From Candidatus Poribacteria bacterium (GTDB lineage: Bacteria > Poribacteria > WGA-4E > WGA-3G), in the NCBI GenBank assembly GCA_022821965.1, contig JAJECN010000002.1, positions 1 through 64,000 of the forward strand: DNA of 64,000 nt. The letters run 5' to 3'. Positions within the stretch are counted from its first letter, which is position 1. The number at the start of each line of letters is the position of its first letter. Both the position numbers and the translations under genes were made by a program. The notes under the pieces were generated by a model. It was not told the DNA's origin. It saw nothing but the letters and a program-made list of their open reading frames with translations, and ran no database searches. Shown one piece after another: positions 59,798 through 64,000 of the stretch.

Positions 59798-60754
59798 TTA
59801 GCTATCTTTGAGTTTAAACTCGTAGGGTATCTGAACCTTCTCAAGCGTGATCGGTTCACCGCCTTTTGTCGCCGGACGAAAAGTCGCCTTTTTCAAAGCA
59901 TCAATCGCTGCCTCCTCAAGCCCAAATCCAAGTTTTGTCAATGGCTTGATGTCTTTCGCAATACCATTTTCATCGATGGTTGCTTCCAAAAGAACTACAC
60001 CTTCCTTTTCCGCCTTCTTAGCACTCTCTGGATACTTCGGCTTCACTTTAATCTTGTACGTAGGCTTAACAATTCCTGCCTCAGTCTCAAAGTTAACGCT
60101 ATCCAACCCGGGTCCTTCGTCGAGTGCAGGACCATCAAGCTTGTTAATCAAGGAGGGTGCCTCACGCTGTAGTTCAAGAACGGGTGCTTTATTTTCAGGC
60201 TCAATCGTCGTTGTTGGTTTTATAAAATTCCCTCGGTCAACATCTATGAGTTTTGGTCCTGCATCCTCACCGGGCGTTGAGAGATCATCGGTTGCTTCTA
60301 TACCTGGTACCACAAAACCCTTATTTGATAGCGGTTGGTTGGTGTCAGTCGTTACGGGTCGCTGGAAAACAGGTTTCTGTGCTGTCTGTTGTGCCTGGTT
60401 GAACTTCGGGGTTTCCCGACGTATGAACCGACGCTTCGTCTTGGCATCTTCTGTGACGATACTAATATCAAACGTCTCCCGTTCATTTTCAATCCGATCT
60501 TTAATATAAAAGACACTAATGATAATCGCTATGAGGATATGAAATACCATTGCAACTGTAAACGCGGCGGAACTCCGTCCAACGTGCTTTTGCGTGATAG
60601 TATGCTTCGGCATGTCCGCTCGTGCCGTGGAAATGCTTTGCTGCTGGTTGGTATCAAGTGAAACCTTTTTCAACGCGACAAAACGCTTCGGTTTTTTACG
60701 CTCCGCCCGACGTTGCCGCATTTGACCGAGCATACCGGAAGTTCTGCTATTCAT
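59798..60754 (-). CDS. tonB: TonB family protein
   Basis: 318 residues, with AGGAGGAAAAACGA before the ATG. The cytosolic N-terminus (about 60 basic residues, RRAERKKPKRFVALKK) is followed by one transmembrane segment at about residues 62-84 (SAAFTVAMVFHILIAIII), then a long Pro/Thr/Lys-rich periplasmic linker. The C-terminal TonB domain starts near residue 230 (YKIKVKPKYPESAKKAEKEG, IDENGIAKDIKPLTKLGFG, AIDALKKATFRPATKGGEP) and ends YEFKLKDS. It links the inner membrane to TonB receptors such as those at 1-2270 and 63381-64000. No ExbB or ExbD gene lies in the window. Confidence 0.9.
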   Translation of the reverse strand: MNSRTSGMLGQMRQRRAERKKPKRFVALKKVSLDTNQQQSISTARADMPKHTITQKHVGRSSAAFTVAMVFHILIAIIISVFYIKDRIENERETFDISIVTEDAKTKRRFIRRETPKFNQAQQTAQKPVFQRPVTTDTNQPLSNKGFVVPGIEATDDLSTPGEDAGPKLIDVDRGNFIKPTTTIEPENKAPVLELQREAPSLINKLDGPALDEGPGLDSVNFETEAGIVKPTYKIKVKPKYPESAKKAEKEGVVLLEATIDENGIAKDIKPLTKLGFGLEEAAIDALKKATFRPATKGGEPITLEKVQIPYEFKLKDS

Positions 60755-60954
60755 TCGTTTTTCCTCCTATCAATAGAAGAGGTAGTCTTGGTCTTTAAAC
60801 CCTGTTTTATGTGCCTAACCAAAACCGGCGTTGCTAAAAAACACCTTAGATACTATTCGTAAGTACTTATTTTTAACGTCAAGTACTACCAGAGCGTTTA
60901 ATAGGACTCACGAAATAAGGAAAAATCCATCCATTTTAGCGTAAATATATCCTA

Positions 60955-60983
60955 ATTATAACATATTCCGATTTCTATGTCAA
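60955..60983 (-). promoter_or_regulatory. Promoter of tonB, with a long leader
   Basis: On the minus strand TTGACA (60983-60978) and TATAAT (60960-60955) are 17 bases apart, a perfect consensus. The transcript should begin near 60948, leaving a leader of about 190 bases before the ATG at 60754. I could not identify a known riboswitch in it. Confidence 0.72.
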
Positions 60984-61024
60984 TTTTTTCGCATCCACGT
61001 TTCTGCAAGATGTCGCTTGTTGCG

Positions 61025-63283
61025 TTACGGATTCCACCAATAGGTCATCTTTGCAACCACGGTTGAATCTAACAAACGAGATTTAGTGGTCCCGTTCGTA
61101 TCATACGTCTGATTGAAAACGAAATAGAAATCACTTCCTGGGCGATAGATATAGTTGATAAGGAAGTTAGTAGACACAACGTTCGTATCAGCATTCCATT
61201 GCGCAAACAGTTTTGCAAAAAGACCCGTAGTGAAAGAATAGTCAAACCTACCTCTAAAAAGGTTAACGTAAACGGGGTGGGGGTTCCCATCGGTAAAATA
61301 CGCTGTAGGGAGATTGACCACCTGATTAAATTGGTACTGTGCACTCACACTGATATGTCCGTTGGGTCTAACCGTGGTTTGTAAGTATGCTCTACGGACT
61401 TCACCTTTATAGAAGTCTTCAACACCTCCGCCGAGGGTGGCACTGATTAGGCGGCTATCACTACTGGAAACGCGGACGTGATATGAATTGGATTGGTAAT
61501 CACCTATTGGAATATCTACGTTATCTCTAAATTCAAAAACCTCGTTTAAACGTTCAAAGCGGCGCCGACCGTTGAGAAGGATATAATCCCCACTGCTGAA
61601 TTCAAACCAGTTGGTATAGGAAATGTCCCATTCTTCCAATTCGTTGTCATGGTTGAGGAGATAGTTAACCTCTGGTCCGGTCCAAATCTGTCGAATCCCG
61701 AATTTTTGGGGCATAGGGACCCAACGCATTTCACCGCGGAATTGTCGAATGCCGGTACGTCTGACATATCCGACTGCTGGGTTGAAATTCTCATCGATAT
61801 CGGTATATGAACCCTCTACGCGGAAATGCTTGCTCCGCCAGTTGGAACCAAGATACCACGCATTGTTTTGTCCAGAAGCATCCGGTTCAAATGTTCGAGA
61901 CCAGAGACCACGAACGTCGAGACTGTCATTCGGACGGTATTCAAAATCGAAACCCCCCGCACGATTGTAATCGCCAATTTCATCCTTATTGACAGCAATC
62001 ATACCGATGCGAGAACCCGCCGCAATGTCCTTCGTAATTCGCATGACAGAATAATTTGTGTGCGGGATGTCAAGCGGATCGTCATCCGTCCCAGCATCGT
62101 AGAATTCGTCTGTTAAGACGTTGAGAAACCCGACCCCGTAAGAGCCAACCTTGCCACTCGCTTTTCCACCAAAGATAATTGGGATCGCGTTTCCTTCTGT
62201 GAGTCCAATACGTCGGCTATAGAAAAGGAGCATCGGCGGTGGACGGCGGAAACTGGTCCGTGGTATCCCAAAATCGAAAAGTCCGGCACCCTCCAAAAAG
62301 AAGGGACGCTTTTCAGGAAAAAAAAGGCTAAATCGGGTCAGATTCACCTGTTCTTCATCGGCTTCAACCTGCGCGAAGTCAGTGTTATAAGTGAGGTCTG
62401 CAGTCAGATTTGACGTAATACCGTATTTGGCATCGACACCTATCTTGAATTTCCCTTCGGTTTCAAGTCCACTATCATCGTTGTTAATTTGGGTCACACC
62501 GGGCAGAATGTATGGAAGCACTTCTAAGTTCCGAGAGGGCGTAATACCTGAGAGTCCAACAACACTCCCTAAGTTGGCAGTTCGATACTTCGCCCTGCCG
62601 CCATAGGATGCCGGAACAGGTACCCATATCATTTCCTCCTGATTCCGCGCAAGTTCGCGACCGGTGTTCATGCCCCACACCATCGAATCGCTCTTTTTAA
62701 AACGGAGCTGGCTAAATGGAATACTCAGCTCGGATGTCCAATAAGTATCGTTGACTTTAGACTTACATTCTACAACAGCATCCCAATCCGAATTAAAGGT
62801 GTCGCCGCTGTTGGTTACGGCTCTGTCCTGTATCGCACCAAGGGCATTCATGCGGAAGAAAAAGCCGCTTCGTTGGTCGTTATACGTATCCAAGAGCAGG
62901 AACACGGTGTCATTTTCGTGCAGATCGCGAGAGTCGCGGCGCATCTCATTCGCAACGAGCTTCGATATATCTGAATCGAAACAGGTAAACCCGAAATAGA
63001 TATTCTCGTTATCGTAGAGAACCCGGACCTCCATCGATTCGGAACCGATCTCGCCTTCATACGGTTCGATTTGCACAAACTGGTCAATGGGTTCCGCGTG
63101 TTTCCAGTCCTCTTCCGTTAAATCGCCGTCAATCTCGATGCTTTCGTAGGTGCGATATGCCTTAACCTGATGATCGTGCGATTCTGCATGGACACCAGCG
63201 GTAGCGACGCATAACATTGTAACGATGAATAAGGAAAGTGTGATCTTTTGAAATTTTGGTGAAATAGATAGATACTCGTCCAA
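61025..63283 (-). CDS. DUF5916 protein with carbohydrate-binding-like domain
   Basis: 752 residues. A signal peptide (FQKITLSLFIVTMLCVATAG) ends near HAES. Residues about 45-220 form a carbohydrate-binding family 9-like domain: ESIEIDGDLTEEDWKHAEP, RVLYDNENIYFGFTCFDSD, DTVFLLLDTYNDQRSGFFF and LSIPFSQLRFKKSD. From about 235 on is the DUF5916 region, with FFPEKRPFFLEGAGLFDFG and a C-terminal beta-barrel-like tail ending MTYWWNP, a terminal aromatic region. It probably lies in the outer membrane. It follows the second TonB receptor by 97 bases in the same direction, so it may act in the same uptake system. Function unknown. Confidence 0.87.
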   Translation of the reverse strand: MDEYLSISPKFQKITLSLFIVTMLCVATAGVHAESHDHQVKAYRTYESIEIDGDLTEEDWKHAEPIDQFVQIEPYEGEIGSESMEVRVLYDNENIYFGFTCFDSDISKLVANEMRRDSRDLHENDTVFLLLDTYNDQRSGFFFRMNALGAIQDRAVTNSGDTFNSDWDAVVECKSKVNDTYWTSELSIPFSQLRFKKSDSMVWGMNTGRELARNQEEMIWVPVPASYGGRAKYRTANLGSVVGLSGITPSRNLEVLPYILPGVTQINNDDSGLETEGKFKIGVDAKYGITSNLTADLTYNTDFAQVEADEEQVNLTRFSLFFPEKRPFFLEGAGLFDFGIPRTSFRRPPPMLLFYSRRIGLTEGNAIPIIFGGKASGKVGSYGVGFLNVLTDEFYDAGTDDDPLDIPHTNYSVMRITKDIAAGSRIGMIAVNKDEIGDYNRAGGFDFEYRPNDSLDVRGLWSRTFEPDASGQNNAWYLGSNWRSKHFRVEGSYTDIDENFNPAVGYVRRTGIRQFRGEMRWVPMPQKFGIRQIWTGPEVNYLLNHDNELEEWDISYTNWFEFSSGDYILLNGRRRFERLNEVFEFRDNVDIPIGDYQSNSYHVRVSSSDSRLISATLGGGVEDFYKGEVRRAYLQTTVRPNGHISVSAQYQFNQVVNLPTAYFTDGNPHPVYVNLFRGRFDYSFTTGLFAKLFAQWNADTNVVSTNFLINYIYRPGSDFYFVFNQTYDTNGTTKSRLLDSTVVAKMTYWWNP

Positions 63284-63380
63284 GAAGGTGCCTCCTTCAA
63301 AAAAATAAGGGATTTAACTTTAATATAAAGACGAAAAAGGAGGTAATTCGGGCTATATAAATTTCAATTGGACGGATTCA

Positions 63381-64000
63381 TCAAAATTCCCACGTTATCG
63401 CTACAAATGGAATAATCGGCAATTGTGAAACAGGTTCCTCTTTTGTAAAGTTCTGGCTGTAGCGCACTTCGAGTATATTGTCGCGGTTATAGACGTTCCA
63501 CACCTCAATGGCAAGCCCCAAGCCCCAACTCTCTTTCTTTAAGCGGAGACTCACGTCCAACCGGTGATATGGGGGTTTGCGCTTCCACTCCCCGTAAATG
63601 GGTTGCCATTTCTTCTCCTTCGTACGGGGATTCGTATAAGGAGTCCGATCTACCAAAGTTGCGTAGAGTACACCACTCTGGTATTGCCACTTCGCACTTA
63701 TATCAAACGTGTCAGCGAGCGGAATCGAAATGAGGTATTTCTGTGGGGCACTGTAAATCGCTGCGACAGTCAGCGCATGTGGACTCGTGTAGGTATAATA
63801 TCGATGAAATCTTTCAAATAGATCCCGCCGTTTAGAAATGGTATAAGCATACGATACCCAACCATCAAAAACTTCCGAGATTTGATATCCGAAGGAAACC
63901 TCAAATCCACGCACGAATCCTGTCTGACCGTTCTGATACTGCCTCTCACTTTTATTGTACATAATGAGATCTTGGAGCGTTTTGTAATAACTCGCTATAC
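63381..64000 (-). CDS. TonB-dependent outer-membrane receptor, 3' part
   Basis: The frame is open from the right edge, so the gene begins beyond the window; about 206 residues are visible, all from the C-terminal barrel. Strands include SYYKTLQDLIMYNKSERQY, GFVRGFEVSFGYQISEVFDG, GWVSYAYTISKRRDLFERF, HALTVAAIYSAPQ, FDISAKWQYQSGVLYATL and LAIEVWNVYNRDN. The end is PFVAITWEF, with the terminal Phe of outer-membrane barrels. It resembles the end of the receptor at 1-2270. It is followed by DUF5916 and tonB. The plug and substrate are outside the window. Confidence 0.82.
   Translation of the reverse strand, partial: IASYYKTLQDLIMYNKSERQYQNGQTGFVRGFEVSFGYQISEVFDGWVSYAYTISKRRDLFERFHRYYTYTSPHALTVAAIYSAPQKYLISIPLADTFDISAKWQYQSGVLYATLVDRTPYTNPRTKEKKWQPIYGEWKRKPPYHRLDVSLRLKKESWGLGLAIEVWNVYNRDNILEVRYSQNFTKEEPVSQLPIIPFVAITWEF

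Noticed and set aside
59847-60509. Plus-strand frame of 220 codons opposite tonB
   Set aside because: Shadow of a Pro/Lys/Thr-rich linker; no start signals.

Overview
The window looks like a bacterial chromosome segment from a Gram-negative organism, most like Candidatus Poribacteria or a related uncultured lineage. This placement rests on the gene mix: several phytanoyl-CoA dioxygenase-family proteins, Gfo/Idh/MocA and enolase-superfamily enzymes, ThuA, LamG and PD40 exported proteins, a CRTAC/ASPIC protein, DUF5916, TonB receptors and short palindromic repeats between genes. No rRNA or other marker decides it, so it is an inference. Outer-membrane receptors, TonB and lipobox proteins show a two-membrane cell.

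Layout. 1-2270: the 3' part of a TonB-dependent receptor. 2372-6411: five tandem paralogous lipoproteins behind a clear sigma70-type promoter. 6481-9529: three tandem exported PD40 beta-propeller proteins. 9526-11907: the helicase HrpB, convergent and probably leaderless. 12169-15489: a TPR/propeller protein, FdhD and a small membrane protein. 15557-19264: alcohol dehydrogenase, Gfo/Idh/MocA oxidoreductase, sugar isomerase and methyltransferase, probably one catabolic operon. 19517-22200 (minus): a dioxygenase and two LamG proteins. 22201-23093: an empty 0.9-kb gap with a long hairpin. 23094-27489 (minus): a translationally coupled nagA - TPR - CRTAC operon. 27717-32589 (plus) and 32595-35705 (minus): aldo/keto reductase, rRNA/tRNA methyltransferase, zinc dehydrogenase, enolase-superfamily enzyme, two PhyH-type dioxygenases and a DUF255 thioredoxin-like protein. 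35793-35958: tRNA-Glu(CTC) and tRNA-Gln(CTG). 36711-48533 (minus): an 11-subunit complex I operon, nuoABCD-HIJKLMN, with no nuoEFG. 48682-53389 (minus): three more PD40 proteins and two lipoproteins. 53412-55233: a galactonate-dehydratase-like enzyme and ThuA. 55428-59590: a membrane protein and a purF - small membrane protein - purM - FliG-like cluster. 59644-64000 (minus): tonB with a decayed tandem copy, DUF5916 and the 3' part of a second TonB receptor.

How the parts fit. The catabolic genes (dehydrogenases, isomerase, dehydratase-like enzymes, ThuA, NagA) suggest use of sugars, sugar acids and amino sugars. The TonB receptors, TonB, lipoproteins and secreted propeller/LamG proteins form the uptake and surface layer. 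Complex I is the respiratory core, but its electron donor is not encoded here.

The observation I find most interesting is a short C-terminal motif (L-x-T-T/S-x-W-G/A-x-I/V/M-K) at or within about 20 residues of the end of eight signal-peptide proteins of two unrelated folds (six PD40, two LamG). It behaves like a shared sorting or anchoring tag and I do not recognise it as a described system. Other unusual points are a FliG-like protein overlapping purM, His-rich insertions in NuoL, a roughly 70-residue insertion between the NuoI cluster motifs, and several families of palindromic or tandem intergenic repeats.
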